This document shows, piece by piece, positions 1 to 8,404 of a DNA stretch of 64,000 bases. The notes beneath the pieces were generated by a model. That model was not told where the DNA came from, made no database searches, and saw only the letters and a list, made by a program, of their open reading frames with translations. Within the stretch, counting starts at the first letter, position 1. The number at the start of each line of letters is the position of its first letter. The stretch is from F23-B02 sp963613665 (GTDB taxonomy: Bacteria > Bacillota > Clostridia > Oscillospirales > Oscillospiraceae): contig CAVEAL010000006.1 in NCBI GenBank assembly GCA_963613665.1, positions 47,309 to 111,308 on the forward strand. The letters run 5' to 3'. Both the position numbers and the translations under genes were made by a program.

Positions 1-1
1 A

Positions 2-454
2 ATCGCAGGGCTCGCGCTGGCTGCTGCGGCAACCGTTTTTATCTGCGCAAAGGTATTGCCGAAGAAATATGACGGCCGCTTCGGAAATAAATTTTTGCAG
101 CTGCTGCACGACTATTTCAATTTCAAGACATTTTACGTCGAGGCGCTGACGAAATTTATCTTCGTGCTTCTGACCTGCGCATGTATATTCGTCGGTTTTC
201 TGCTCATATTCGGAAAATTCGAATACTACGGCTATTTCGGCATGAAATTCACGCAGAGCACCTTCCTGTACGGACTCGGCATAATGCTGCTCGGGCCGCT
301 TGCTCTGCGCGTGACGTATGAGTTTGTGATGATGGCTATACTGCTGGTGCAGAACGTCATGAGCATAAACCGCAAGCTGAAGTCTCCGGCGCAGTTCAGG
401 GCCTCACCTGCCCCGTCCGATGCAGAAAACGATGATGAGACAATTACACCCTGA
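2..454 (+). CDS. C-terminal part of a small membrane protein, DUF4282-like (5' truncated)
   Basis: The frame is open from the window edge, so the real start lies upstream and only the last 150 residues are seen. A hydrophobic stretch sits at the edge (residues 1-18), then a polar segment with aromatics (FNFKTFY), a membrane segment at about 49-70 and one or two more at about 88-117, ending in a Pro/Ser/Asp/Glu-rich tail. A TTG at 56 would drop the first hydrophobic stretch and is unlikely to be the start. The aromatic segment before a membrane helix recalls DUF4282 proteins, whose function is unknown; this is recognition by eye only. The stop codon lies inside the stem of the terminator that ends the gene. 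Confidence 0.5.
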   Translation: MAGLALAAAATVFICAKVLPKKYDGRFGNKFLQLLHDYFNFKTFYVEALTKFIFVLLTCACIFVGFLLIFGKFEYYGYFGMKFTQSTFLYGLGIMLLGPLALRVTYEFVMMAILLVQNVMSINRKLKSPAQFRASPAPSDAENDDETITP

Positions 455-475
455 CCAAAGTCAGGGTGTTTTTTT
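446..475 (+). terminator. Intrinsic terminator after the partial membrane protein
   Basis: Ten-base-pair stem ACACCCTGAC / GTCAGGGTGT with a CAAA loop, followed directly by seven T on the plus strand. The stop codon of the upstream gene is in the left arm. The convergent AEC gene ends at its right edge, but on the minus strand the T-run is missing. Confidence 0.9.
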
Positions 476-1401
476 CATATATTCAGGCCGAGGAGCGATA
501 TCAGCACCGGTATTGTGAACATCGAAAGAACCGTTCCGAGGAAGATCGCCTCCGAGGCCTCCACGCCGTCGCGGCCGTAGTCCATGCCGAGTATGGCGCA
601 CACTATCGCCGAGGGGCAGGCAGCTATTATGACTATCGAGCCGAGCATGACGATATCGCTTGTAAAAAATTGCAGCACGAACCACACGGCGACGGGCGCA
701 GCAACAAGGCGCATGAAGTTAACGCCGTAAAGCCGCGGGTGTATAAAGGCATCCTTTATCGAAACATTTCCGAGGGAAAGTCCTATGCACATCATTGAAA
801 GCGGTACGCAGGCATCGGCCAGCATGTCGGCGGCATCCTCGATTATAACGGGCATCGGTATCTCAAAAATGAATATGACGGTTGCGATGATAGTTGCGAT
901 GACAGGAGCGTTTATCATGCTTCTGATATTTATCTTCTCCCCGCTCCCGCTGCCGCGCTGCAAAAATATCACACCGACGGTGTACAGGAAGATGTTGAAC
1001 GGTATGTTGCCGAGCGAGGCGAAGAATACCGCATCCTCTCCGTAGACGGCGGATATGATGGGTACTCCCATGAAGCCGAGGTTTGAAAAGGACGCCACCA
1101 TGCGGTACATACCCTTGTCGCCGTCCTTTATGCGCATGGCTGCCGGAGTTATGTAGCCGACTGCAAGGCATACGATCTGCGCGATGCTCAGCATGGCAAT
1201 GCCGAAGAGCATGTCGCTCCTTGACATGTCAAGATCCTTGTTGATGACGGATGAGAGAATGATACCCACAAGGAATACGTTCATGACCATTTTGCTCAGG
1301 CCCTTGTTGAACTCCGGGCCGACGAGCTTTATTTTTGCGCAAAAATATCCAAGCGCCAGAATGATCACAAGCAGCGCCATTTTTTCAAATATAACAAGCA
1401 T
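475..1401 (-). CDS. AEC-family (auxin efflux carrier-like) membrane transporter
   Basis: A 308-residue integral membrane protein with about ten hydrophobic segments, the usual size for the AEC family (Pfam Mem_trans). Typical family features are the start MLVIFEKMALLVIILALGY, the glycine-rich central stretch SFSNLGFMGVPI, and a proline-containing C-terminal half (CVPLSMMCIGLSLG). Members export or import organic acids such as malate, or unknown substrates; the substrate cannot be read from the sequence. It starts 21 bases after mgtE on the same strand and is probably the last gene of an ahcY-mgtE-AEC transcript. Confidence 0.85.
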   Translation of the reverse strand: MLVIFEKMALLVIILALGYFCAKIKLVGPEFNKGLSKMVMNVFLVGIILSSVINKDLDMSRSDMLFGIAMLSIAQIVCLAVGYITPAAMRIKDGDKGMYRMVASFSNLGFMGVPIISAVYGEDAVFFASLGNIPFNIFLYTVGVIFLQRGSGSGEKINIRSMINAPVIATIIATVIFIFEIPMPVIIEDAADMLADACVPLSMMCIGLSLGNVSIKDAFIHPRLYGVNFMRLVAAPVAVWFVLQFFTSDIVMLGSIVIIAACPSAIVCAILGMDYGRDGVEASEAIFLGTVLSMFTIPVLISLLGLNI

Positions 1402-1422
1402 TTGTATGTATATCCTTACTTA

Positions 1423-2823
1423 TCAGAAACTTATCATGAGCTTTGCTATCTCAAAATAAATGAGAAGCGAAACGGCGTCGGTAATTGTTGATATAAGCGG
1501 AGTTGCCATTACCGCCGGGTCTACGCCGAGCTTTTCGGCGGCCTCGGGCAAAACGCTGCCGACGACCTTTGCGAAGGTGACAATCAGGACTATCGAAAGG
1601 CTTACGACTGCGGCAACGGTGAGCGTAACGCCGTCATTGCCGAGCAGCAGCCTGTCCACCAGAAGCATTTTTACAAAGTTTACCGCCGCAAGCGTGAGGC
1701 CGCAGAGCACGCCGACCCTGAACTCCTTCCACACGACGCGTCCGACGTCCTCGGGCTCAGTGTCGCCGAGCGAGATGCTTCGTATGACGGCCGTCGATGC
1801 CTGCGAGCCGGAGTTGCCGCCGGTACCCATGAGCATGGGTATAAAACCTATGAGCACGGCCTGCACGGCAAGCGCATCCTCGAATGAGTTTATTATCATG
1901 CTCGTAAACGTCGCCGAGAGCATGAGGAACATGAGCCACGGGACGCGGCGCTTCCACATATCGAGAGCGCTCGTCCTCGAATACGGCTTATCCGAAGGCG
2001 TCATTGCGGCCATGATCTCGAAGTCCTCGGTGGCCTCAGCTTCCATGACATCGATCACGTCGTCAACGGTGACGATGCCGACGAGGCGGCCTTCCTTGTC
2101 AACGACAGGCAGAGCCATGAGGTCGTAGTCGGAGATCTTCTCGGCTGCCTCCTCCTGGTCGTCGTGCGTCATGCAGAATACGATATTCGTATCCATTATA
2201 TCCTCAATGACGGTTTCGTCGTCGGATAGCAGAAGATCCTTGACCGACAGAACGCCCTCAAGCTTACGGTCGGCAGAGGTGACAAAGCAGGTGTAGATGG
2301 TCTCCTTATCCTCGCCTATCCTGCGTATGCGCGCAATGGACTCGCGCACGTTCATGTATTTTTTGAGATCGACAAACTCCGCCGTCATGATGCTGCCAGC
2401 CGAGTTCTCGGGGTAGTTGAGATACTGATTGATGAGTCGCCGCGTTTCGGGTGTCGCAGTGCGCATGACGCGCTTTACAACGTTTGCCGGAAGCTCCTCC
2501 ATCATATCGACCGCATCGTCAACGTACAGCTCTTCAATGATCGCCGACAGTTCCGAGTCGGTGATGGAGTTTATAATCCTCTCCTGCTCCGGCGAATCGA
2601 AGTTTGCGAAAACATCCGCCGCCATCTGCTTGGACAGAAGCCTGAACACCATCGGCATACGGTTATCGCCGATCTCGGACAGAAACTCCGCAACGTCGAA
2701 CTCATTCATGTCCTCAAGGCGGAGCTGAAGCTCCTTCATTCTGCGCTCATTGAGAAGCTGCATCAGCTCGTCGGCCTGCTTGTCGCGCATGGCCTCAAAG
2801 TCCATATTCTCCATATTATCCAT
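1423..2823 (-). CDS. mgtE: Magnesium transporter MgtE
   Basis: A 466-residue MgtE channel/transporter taking up Mg2+ across the cytoplasmic membrane. Domain order is as in the family: acidic N domain (about 20-130), paired CBS domains (about 140-265) which in known MgtE sense intracellular Mg2+ and gate the pore, a connecting helix, then five membrane helices from about 290. The family signature GTGGNSGSQ is at 333-341. A strong ribosome site (AAGGAGG) precedes the ATG. The gene follows ahcY by 37 bases and precedes the AEC transporter by 21. No Mg2+ riboswitch was seen, as there is hardly any leader. Confidence 0.96.
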   Translation of the reverse strand: MDNMENMDFEAMRDKQADELMQLLNERRMKELQLRLEDMNEFDVAEFLSEIGDNRMPMVFRLLSKQMAADVFANFDSPEQERIINSITDSELSAIIEELYVDDAVDMMEELPANVVKRVMRTATPETRRLINQYLNYPENSAGSIMTAEFVDLKKYMNVRESIARIRRIGEDKETIYTCFVTSADRKLEGVLSVKDLLLSDDETVIEDIMDTNIVFCMTHDDQEEAAEKISDYDLMALPVVDKEGRLVGIVTVDDVIDVMEAEATEDFEIMAAMTPSDKPYSRTSALDMWKRRVPWLMFLMLSATFTSMIINSFEDALAVQAVLIGFIPMLMGTGGNSGSQASTAVIRSISLGDTEPEDVGRVVWKEFRVGVLCGLTLAAVNFVKMLLVDRLLLGNDGVTLTVAAVVSLSIVLIVTFAKVVGSVLPEAAEKLGVDPAVMATPLISTITDAVSLLIYFEIAKLMISF

Positions 2824-2860
2824 TTAAGGAGCCTCCTTTCACTGCTATTTGTTATCAAAA

Positions 2861-4096
2861 TTATTTTCCGAGGTATTCCTCCTGCTCGCGGCTGAGCCTG
2901 TCAATACCGACGCCCATTGCCTCGAGCTTGCGCTCCGCGACTTCGCGGTCGATCTCGCGCGGTACCGGTACGACGCCGGCCGAAAGTCCGCCCCGGTTGT
3001 CGGCGAGATATTTTGCCGACAGCGCCTGTATTGCAAAGCTCATGTCCATGATCTCCGCCGGATGACCGTCGGCTGCCGCGAGGTTGACGAGCCTGCCCTC
3101 GGCGATGGTGAACAGAGTTCTGCCGTCGGGCATGACATAGCCCTGTATATTGTGCCGCGCCTCGTATTTTTTAACGGCCAGCTTTTCGAGTCCCTGCATA
3201 TCAATCTCGACATTGAAGTGACCGGCGTTGCTGAGTATCGCACCGTCCTTCATGAGCGGGAAGTGCTCGGCGCTTATGATGTCCCTGCCGCCGGTGACGG
3301 TGCAGAAGATATCGCCTATCCGCGCAGCCTCAGCCATTGGCATGACCTCGTAGCCGTCCATAACGGCCTCGAGTGCACGGACAGGATCGGTCTCAGTCAC
3401 AATGACCTTTGCGCCCAGACCCTTTGCGCGGAGCGATACGCCCTTGCCGCACCAGCCGTAGCCGGATATGACGACATATTTGCCCGCAACGATGAGATTC
3501 GTCGTGCGGCAGATACCGTCCCACACGCTCTGGCCCGTGCCGTAGCGGTTATCGAACATATGCTTGCAGTCGGCATCGTTTACCATGACCATCGGGAAGC
3601 GCAGAGTGCCCGCCGAGGACATTTTACGCAGACGGTTTATGCCTGTCGTTGTCTCCTCGCAGCCGCCGATGACCCCGGGGATGAGCTCGGAAAACTCCTC
3701 GTGCATGAGGTGCACAAGGTCGCCGCCGTCGTCAATGATTATGTTCGGCCCGATCTTCAGCACCTCGCGCAGGCAGTCGTTATACTGCTGCTCATCGCAG
3801 CCGTAAACGGCGAAAACATTCATGCCTCCGGCGGCGAGCGCCGCGGCAACATCGTCCTGCGTGGAAAGAGGGTTCGAGCCGGTGACATACATCTGCGCTC
3901 CGCCGAGCTCCATCACACGGCACAGATACGCGGTTTTTGCCTCAAGGTGCACCGAAAGGGCGACCTTCAGACCCGCAAAGGGTTTTTCCTCGGAAAACCG
4001 TCGGCCTATGCCCCGCAGCACGGGCATGTTTCGCTCGACCCAGTTTATCTTCATTTCTCCGGAAGGTGCAAGGTTTATATCTTTAATAATGCTCAT
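2861..4096 (-). CDS. ahcY: Adenosylhomocysteinase (S-adenosyl-L-homocysteine hydrolase)
   Basis: Reversibly hydrolyses S-adenosylhomocysteine to adenosine and homocysteine with bound NAD+, removing the product of SAM-dependent methylations. At 411 residues it is the shorter bacterial form. Recognised by the N-terminal substrate region (LSVHLEAKTAYL, YVTGSNPLSTQDDVAAAL, IIDDGGDLVH), the NAD-binding GYGWCGKGVSLRAKGLGA stretch and the C-terminal substrate region. The ATG at 4096 is chosen because AAAGGAGG lies ten bases before it; an upstream start at 4120 would run through that site. A divergent promoter pair separates it from the SPFH operon. Confidence 0.95.
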   Translation of the reverse strand: MSIIKDINLAPSGEMKINWVERNMPVLRGIGRRFSEEKPFAGLKVALSVHLEAKTAYLCRVMELGGAQMYVTGSNPLSTQDDVAAALAAGGMNVFAVYGCDEQQYNDCLREVLKIGPNIIIDDGGDLVHLMHEEFSELIPGVIGGCEETTTGINRLRKMSSAGTLRFPMVMVNDADCKHMFDNRYGTGQSVWDGICRTTNLIVAGKYVVISGYGWCGKGVSLRAKGLGAKVIVTETDPVRALEAVMDGYEVMPMAEAARIGDIFCTVTGGRDIISAEHFPLMKDGAILSNAGHFNVEIDMQGLEKLAVKKYEARHNIQGYVMPDGRTLFTIAEGRLVNLAAADGHPAEIMDMSFAIQALSAKYLADNRGGLSAGVVPVPREIDREVAERKLEAMGVGIDRLSREQEEYLGK

Positions 4097-4128
4097 AAAA
4101 GTGCGGCCTCCTTTAATCAAAACAATTT

Positions 4129-4157
4129 ATTTTAACACTTTAATTTAACATCCGCAA
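4129..4157 (-). promoter_or_regulatory. Sigma-A-like promoter for ahcY-mgtE-AEC
   Basis: On the minus strand: TTGCGG (-35), 17-base spacer, TAAAAT (-10), about 30 bases before the ahcY start. Partly back to back with the promoter of the SPFH operon. Confidence 0.55.
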
Positions 4158-4160
4158 GTG

Positions 4161-4189
4161 TTGAAAGAGCTCAAGAGGCATGATATAAT
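4161..4189 (+). promoter_or_regulatory. Sigma-A-like promoter for the SPFH/zinc-ribbon/TPM operon
   Basis: TTGAAA, 17-base spacer, TATAAT, followed by an AT-rich leader of about 60 bases before the start codon at 4249. Confidence 0.75.
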
Positions 4190-4248
4190 TTAAAAAAATT
4201 ATATATTTACATAATAAATTAATGTACAGCGAAAGGAACATCCGAGAT

Positions 4249-5472
4249 ATGGGTCTTATAAGAGCAGGCGTCGGAGCTCTCGGCGGAACACTGGCCGATC
4301 AGTGGAAGGAGTTTTTCTCCTGCGACGCGATAGACAAGGATACGCTTGTCGTTAAAGGCGTAAAGCGCATCGGATCACGCTCGTCGAATACGAAGGGCAG
4401 TGACAACATCATTTCCAACGGCTCAGGCATTGCGGTAGCGGACGGTCAGTGCATGATAATCGTGGAGCAGGGCAAGGTCGTCGAGGTATGCGCAGAGCCC
4501 GGACAGTTCACCTATGACGCTTCGACCGAGCCGAGCATCTTCGAAGGCAAGCTTGGTGACAGCATCAGGGAGACCTTCAAGACCGTCGGCAGACGTTTTA
4601 CCTTCGGCGGCGAAACCGGCAAGGATCAGCGCGTTTACTACTTCAACACCAAGGAGATAGTCGATAACAAGTTCGGCACGGCGACCCCTATCCCCTTCCG
4701 CGTTGTTGACAGCCGCGTCGGTCTCGACCTCGATACCGGCGTAAGGTGCAACGGCGTGTACTCGTACAAGATAACGAACCCCCTGCTGTTTTACAGCAAT
4801 GTCTGCGGCAACGTAGAACAGGATTATGAGCGCTCGGAGATAGACTCCCAGCTCAAAACGGAGTTTGTGACCGCTCTTCAGCCTGCGTTTGCAAAGCTCT
4901 CGGAGCTTGAGCTGCGTCCGAATCAGATACCGGCGCACACAATGGAGCTGTGCGATCTGATGAACGAAACTCTCACGCGCAAGTGGTCCGAGGTGCGCGG
5001 TCTTAGCGTCGTTTCGATTGCAATGAATCCTGTCAGCATTCCCGACGAGGACGCAGAGATCATAAAGAAGCTCCAGCACGCTGCGGCACTTACCAATCCC
5101 GCTCTCGCGGCAGGCACCCTCGTGGGCGCTCAGGCAGACGCCATGCGCACGGCAGCCGGGAACACGGCCGGCGCTATGGCCGGCTTTGTCGGCATGGGCA
5201 TGGCCGCAAATGCGGGCGGCGCAAACGCACAGTCTCTCTACGGTATGGCGGCATCTCAGCAGCCCGCCGCACAGCAGACGGCAAATGCATGGACATGCTC
5301 CTGCGGCGCTCTCAATAACGGCAGATTCTGCTCCGCGTGCGGCAGTCCCAAGCCGGCGGGCGCTAACAAATATAAATGCAGTAAGTGCGGCTGGGAGCCC
5401 GAGGATCCGGCGCATCCGCCGAGGTTCTGCCCCGACTGCGGCGATCCGTTCGATGATAACGACAAGGTGTAA
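4249..5472 (+). CDS. SPFH-domain protein with C-terminal zinc ribbons (YdjI / virion-core-like family)
   Basis: A 407-residue protein of the SPFH (stomatin/prohibitin/flotillin) superfamily subgroup named virion core protein-like. The SPFH domain spans about 20-280 (VVEVCAEPGQFTYDAS; FRVVDSRVGLDLDTGVRCNG). It is followed by an Ala/Gly-rich linker and two zinc-binding modules, CSCG..FCSACG and CSKCG..FCPDCG, near the C-terminus. There is no signal peptide or clear membrane helix; family members sit on the inner face of the membrane as scaffolds. The ATG at 4249 is preferred because AAAGGA precedes it, while the ATG at 4222 has no ribosome site. The zinc-ribbon protein starts 5 bases downstream. 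Confidence 0.85.
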   Translation: MGLIRAGVGALGGTLADQWKEFFSCDAIDKDTLVVKGVKRIGSRSSNTKGSDNIISNGSGIAVADGQCMIIVEQGKVVEVCAEPGQFTYDASTEPSIFEGKLGDSIRETFKTVGRRFTFGGETGKDQRVYYFNTKEIVDNKFGTATPIPFRVVDSRVGLDLDTGVRCNGVYSYKITNPLLFYSNVCGNVEQDYERSEIDSQLKTEFVTALQPAFAKLSELELRPNQIPAHTMELCDLMNETLTRKWSEVRGLSVVSIAMNPVSIPDEDAEIIKKLQHAAALTNPALAAGTLVGAQADAMRTAAGNTAGAMAGFVGMGMAANAGGANAQSLYGMAASQQPAAQQTANAWTCSCGALNNGRFCSACGSPKPAGANKYKCSKCGWEPEDPAHPPRFCPDCGDPFDDNDKV

Positions 5473-5477
5473 AAGCT

Positions 5478-6566
5478 ATGGGAAACGAAAATCAGCTTCA
5501 ATACAAATGTCCCTGCTGCGGCGGCTTCATAGCCTACGACAGCCGCTCAAGCAAGATGAAGTGTCCCTATTGCGACACGGAGTTCGAGCTTGAAACGCTC
5601 AGAAGCTACGACGAGGATCTCAAAAGCGACAAGGCCGACGATATGAGCTGGTCGTCAGATGACGACAGGGAGCATTTTGACGACGATGCCGACGGCATGG
5701 GCGTTTACGCCTGCCAAAGCTGCGGTGGCGAGATAATCGCCGAGGAGACAACGGCGGCTACAAGCTGCCCCTTCTGCGGGAATCCGGTCATCTTCAAGTC
5801 GCGTCTGGCCGGTGAGCTCAAGCCTGACTATATAATCCCCTTCAAGCTCGATAAGAATGCCGCCAAGGAAGCTCTCAAAAAGCACCTGAGCGGCAGAAAG
5901 CTATTGCCGAAGCCGTTCAAAAGCGAGAGCCACATTGATGAGATAAAGGGAGTGTACGTTCCTTTCTGGCTGTTTGACACCGACGCGGACGCCGAGTGCC
6001 GGTACCGCGCGACAAAGACGCGCTTCTGGTCCGACGGAGATTTCGATTACACCGAAACGAGCCATTTCAGTCTCCTGCGCAGCGGCAGCATGGGCTTTGA
6101 GCACATTCCCGTTGACGGCTCAAAGAAAATGCCGGACGATCTCATGGAATCACTCGAACCCTTTGATTTCGGTCAGGCCGTTGAGTTTCAGACGGCTTAT
6201 CTCTCCGGCTATCTTGCCGACAAGTACGACGTCAGTGCGGACGAATGCAACGGCAGAGCCAACGAGCGCGTAAAGCGCAGCGCGGATATTGCCCTGCGCG
6301 GCACGGCAGTCGGCTATGACTCCGTAACGCCCGAGAATATCGCCGTTCAGTTTTCCGAAGGCCGGAAGCACTACGCCCTATATCCCGTGTGGCTTTTAAA
6401 CACTACGTGGAACGGCAGCAGGTATACCTTTGCCATGAACGGTCAGACCGGCAAATTCGTCGGCGATCTGCCGGTGGACAAGGGCGCTTACTGGAAGTAC
6501 TTCGGCGGCATCTTTGCCGCAGCATCGGTCATTGCATACGCCATAGAGCTGCTGCTGTTTCATTGA
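5478..6566 (+). CDS. TFIIB-type zinc-ribbon protein with C-terminal membrane anchor
   Basis: A 362-residue protein with an N-terminal double zinc ribbon: CPCCGG..CPYC at about 10-30 and CQSCGG..CPFCG at about 80-100, separated by a very acidic Asp-rich linker. A conserved domain follows (YIIPFKLDKNAAKEAL; GVYVPFWLFD), then a hydrophobic C-terminal segment at about 338-360. This pattern matches a widespread Firmicutes family of unknown function that often sits beside SPFH and TPM proteins, as here. It lies 5 bases after the SPFH gene and 11 before the TPM gene, so the three are surely one transcript and probably one membrane-associated assembly. Specific function unknown. Confidence 0.75.
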   Translation: MGNENQLQYKCPCCGGFIAYDSRSSKMKCPYCDTEFELETLRSYDEDLKSDKADDMSWSSDDDREHFDDDADGMGVYACQSCGGEIIAEETTAATSCPFCGNPVIFKSRLAGELKPDYIIPFKLDKNAAKEALKKHLSGRKLLPKPFKSESHIDEIKGVYVPFWLFDTDADAECRYRATKTRFWSDGDFDYTETSHFSLLRSGSMGFEHIPVDGSKKMPDDLMESLEPFDFGQAVEFQTAYLSGYLADKYDVSADECNGRANERVKRSADIALRGTAVGYDSVTPENIAVQFSEGRKHYALYPVWLLNTTWNGSRYTFAMNGQTGKFVGDLPVDKGAYWKYFGGIFAAASVIAYAIELLLFH

Positions 6567-6577
6567 GGAGGTGCGGC

Positions 6578-7453
6578 ATGAATAAAAAACTGTTATCTCT
6601 TCTGCTTGCGCTTATCCTCGCCGTTGCTCTTATCCCCGCCGTTCTGGCCGACAACTCCAAAAGCATCGTCTACGATCAGGAGGGGCTGTTTGACGCATCC
6701 GAGCTTGAAATGCTCAACACAAAGCTTGAGGAGCTGAGCAGAACATATGAGGTTGACGCAGCGATCGTCACGGCGGCCTCGCTCGACGGCAAGACCGCAC
6801 AGGAATATGCGGACGATTTCTACGACGAAAACGGGCTCGGTCAGGGCGAGAACCTTGACGGTATAATGCTTCTCATAAGCGGAGCCGAGCGCCAATATGC
6901 AATAACGACATCGGGGAGCTGCATATATGCCTTCACGGACTACGACCTTGAGTACATATCCGAAAACTTTCTGCCCTCGCTCTCCGAGGGGAACTGGTGC
7001 AGCGCCGGCCTGAGCTTCATAAACGACTGCGGTCCCTGCCTCGTCGCTGCGGATGAGGGCGATTACGTCTACGATCCCGACGACTTCAATAACGACTATG
7101 ACGGCAACTATAATCCGATCGGCTCGAGCGGCTATTTCAGTATCGCATGGCTCGGAATGGCGCTGTTTATCGGACTGATAGCCGCTCTCATCGGCATGAA
7201 GATCATGAAACGCGGCATGAAGTCGGTTTCCATGCAGTCCTCGGCCGCCGATTATCTGCGCGCCGGCAGCTTCAGACCCGGCAGGCAGCAGGATCTGTTC
7301 CTGTATCACACAGTCACAATGACGGCACGGCCTAAGAATAACGATAACGACGGCGGCGGCCATCACGGCGGCTTCGGCTCGGGCGGCGGCTTCAGCAGCA
7401 CGCACACCTCGAGCGGCGGCGCCACCCACGGCGGCAGAAGCGGCTCGTTCTGA
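6578..7453 (+). CDS. TPM-domain membrane protein (YgcG / Psb32-like)
   Basis: A 291-residue protein with a signal peptide (about 1-23), an extracytoplasmic TPM domain (about 27-165; YDQEGLFDASELEMLNTKL, GLGQGENLDGIMLLIS), one membrane helix at about 190-212 and a cytoplasmic tail ending in a Gly/Ser/His-rich low-complexity stretch, the usual layout of bacterial TPM proteins. The TPM fold has been linked to photosystem II repair in plants and to membrane quality control in bacteria; the molecular job here is unknown. GAGGAGGTG lies just before the ATG at 6578; an open frame continues upstream but runs through the preceding gene. Confidence 0.85.
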   Translation: MNKKLLSLLLALILAVALIPAVLADNSKSIVYDQEGLFDASELEMLNTKLEELSRTYEVDAAIVTAASLDGKTAQEYADDFYDENGLGQGENLDGIMLLISGAERQYAITTSGSCIYAFTDYDLEYISENFLPSLSEGNWCSAGLSFINDCGPCLVAADEGDYVYDPDDFNNDYDGNYNPIGSSGYFSIAWLGMALFIGLIAALIGMKIMKRGMKSVSMQSSAADYLRAGSFRPGRQQDLFLYHTVTMTARPKNNDNDGGGHHGGFGSGGGFSSTHTSSGGATHGGRSGSF

Positions 7454-7471
7454 CGGACAATTAAAAATCTC

Positions 7472-7506
7472 AAAACCGGAGTTGGTCAGACAGCTCCGGT
7501 TTTCGA
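7472..7506 (+). terminator. Intrinsic terminator of the SPFH operon
   Basis: Stem AAAACCGGAG / CTCCGGTTTT with a 12-base loop; the T-tract is part of the stem end. Confidence 0.75.
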
Positions 7507-7620
7507 ATAAATATGCAAATTTTTTAACATTTGCTCATTGCACTGTAGAATACGCCACAGGTTTTCACTGAGCATGCGTCTATAATAGAGGCAAAGGAAA
7601 TTGGTAAAGGAGTATACAAC

Positions 7621-8361
7621 ATGGATCTGTACAACGCTCTAATAGAACACACTAATGAGCTTCTGGCAAAAGGCTCGCCCAGGGTATGGCCGTACAAGGC
7701 CGGAAAATCGTGGCCCGACCTCGGCTCGGCGGAGCTGGTACTCCAGTCCGACGCGGCATACGAGCTTGGCGCTCTCGGTCTGGGTTCGGCAAACTACATC
7801 TGCACGACTACGAGCTCCGAGCTGGTAAACCGTGACGAGGTCGTGCTCTATGGCCCCGATCTCAAGGCCATCAAGAAGGACGTTCCATTCGCGCGCATAG
7901 TTCTGCTGCGCGTCGGCGTTCTCGAGGGTGAGGACGAGGAGGTATACCGTGCGCTCAAGGATATTGAGTTCTGCAAATACCACGTCTATCCCGAGGGCTA
8001 CATGGTGCGCATGTCTCCCGAGAGCCACCGCGAGCAGGTGCGCGTTTCCAAGAAGGCGATAAAGCGCGGCATAAACTTTGAACAGGTCGGCTACCGCTAC
8101 ATCGAGGCATACAAAAAAGACCCCAACGTTCTCAACGTCAAGGTCATTTTCATCACCGATCCCTCGCTTGACTTCAAGGCAATGCTCGAAAACGCCAAGA
8201 AGGCCGATGCCATCACCAGCACCCTGACCCACATCATGGAGGGTCTTCCCACCGACTGCACCGTCTGCCAGCTCAAGGATATCTGCGACGAGGTCGAGGG
8301 CATGAAGGAGCTTCACTTCGGTGTCGGCGACAAGGGCGCAGGCAAAAAGGATCACCACTGA
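7621..8361 (+). CDS. Stand-alone protein resembling part of acetyl-CoA synthase (CdhC/AcsB-like), truncated A-cluster motif
   Basis: A 246-residue soluble protein. Residues about 60-215 resemble the region of the acetyl-CoA synthase subunit (AcsB/CdhC) running into the A-cluster: a VxLYGPDLK stretch, then VRVSKKAIKRGINFEQVGY and NVKVIFITD, parallel to VRISKEAFAKGARLKHLGQ and QVTIYTD of AcsB as I remember it. The metal motif is shortened to CTVCQLKDIC (C-x2-C-x5-C) at about 218-227, and the protein ends soon after, without the later cysteines that complete the Fe-S/Ni A-cluster. It is therefore unlikely to make acetyl-CoA alone. A TATAAT at 7581 may be its -10. It is monocistronic, with terminators on both sides. 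Role unknown; metal or cofactor binding is inferred. Confidence 0.6.
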   Translation: MDLYNALIEHTNELLAKGSPRVWPYKAGKSWPDLGSAELVLQSDAAYELGALGLGSANYICTTTSSELVNRDEVVLYGPDLKAIKKDVPFARIVLLRVGVLEGEDEEVYRALKDIEFCKYHVYPEGYMVRMSPESHREQVRVSKKAIKRGINFEQVGYRYIEAYKKDPNVLNVKVIFITDPSLDFKAMLENAKKADAITSTLTHIMEGLPTDCTVCQLKDICDEVEGMKELHFGVGDKGAGKKDHH

Positions 8362-8372
8362 TATTTGAAATC

Positions 8373-8404
8373 AAAAATCCCCGACCGCTGTCGGGGATTT
8401 TTTT
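8373..8404. terminator. Bidirectional intrinsic terminator
   Basis: Stem AAATCCCCGA / TCGGGGATTT with a six-base loop, T-runs on both strands. It ends the ACS-like gene from the left and the DegV gene from the right. Confidence 0.9.

Noticed and set aside
1384..2823. Mg2+ riboswitch upstream of mgtE
   Set aside because: Only 37 bases separate mgtE from ahcY, too short for any known Mg2+-sensing leader.
2849..4135. A 428-codon open frame on the plus strand
   Set aside because: Antisense shadow of ahcY.
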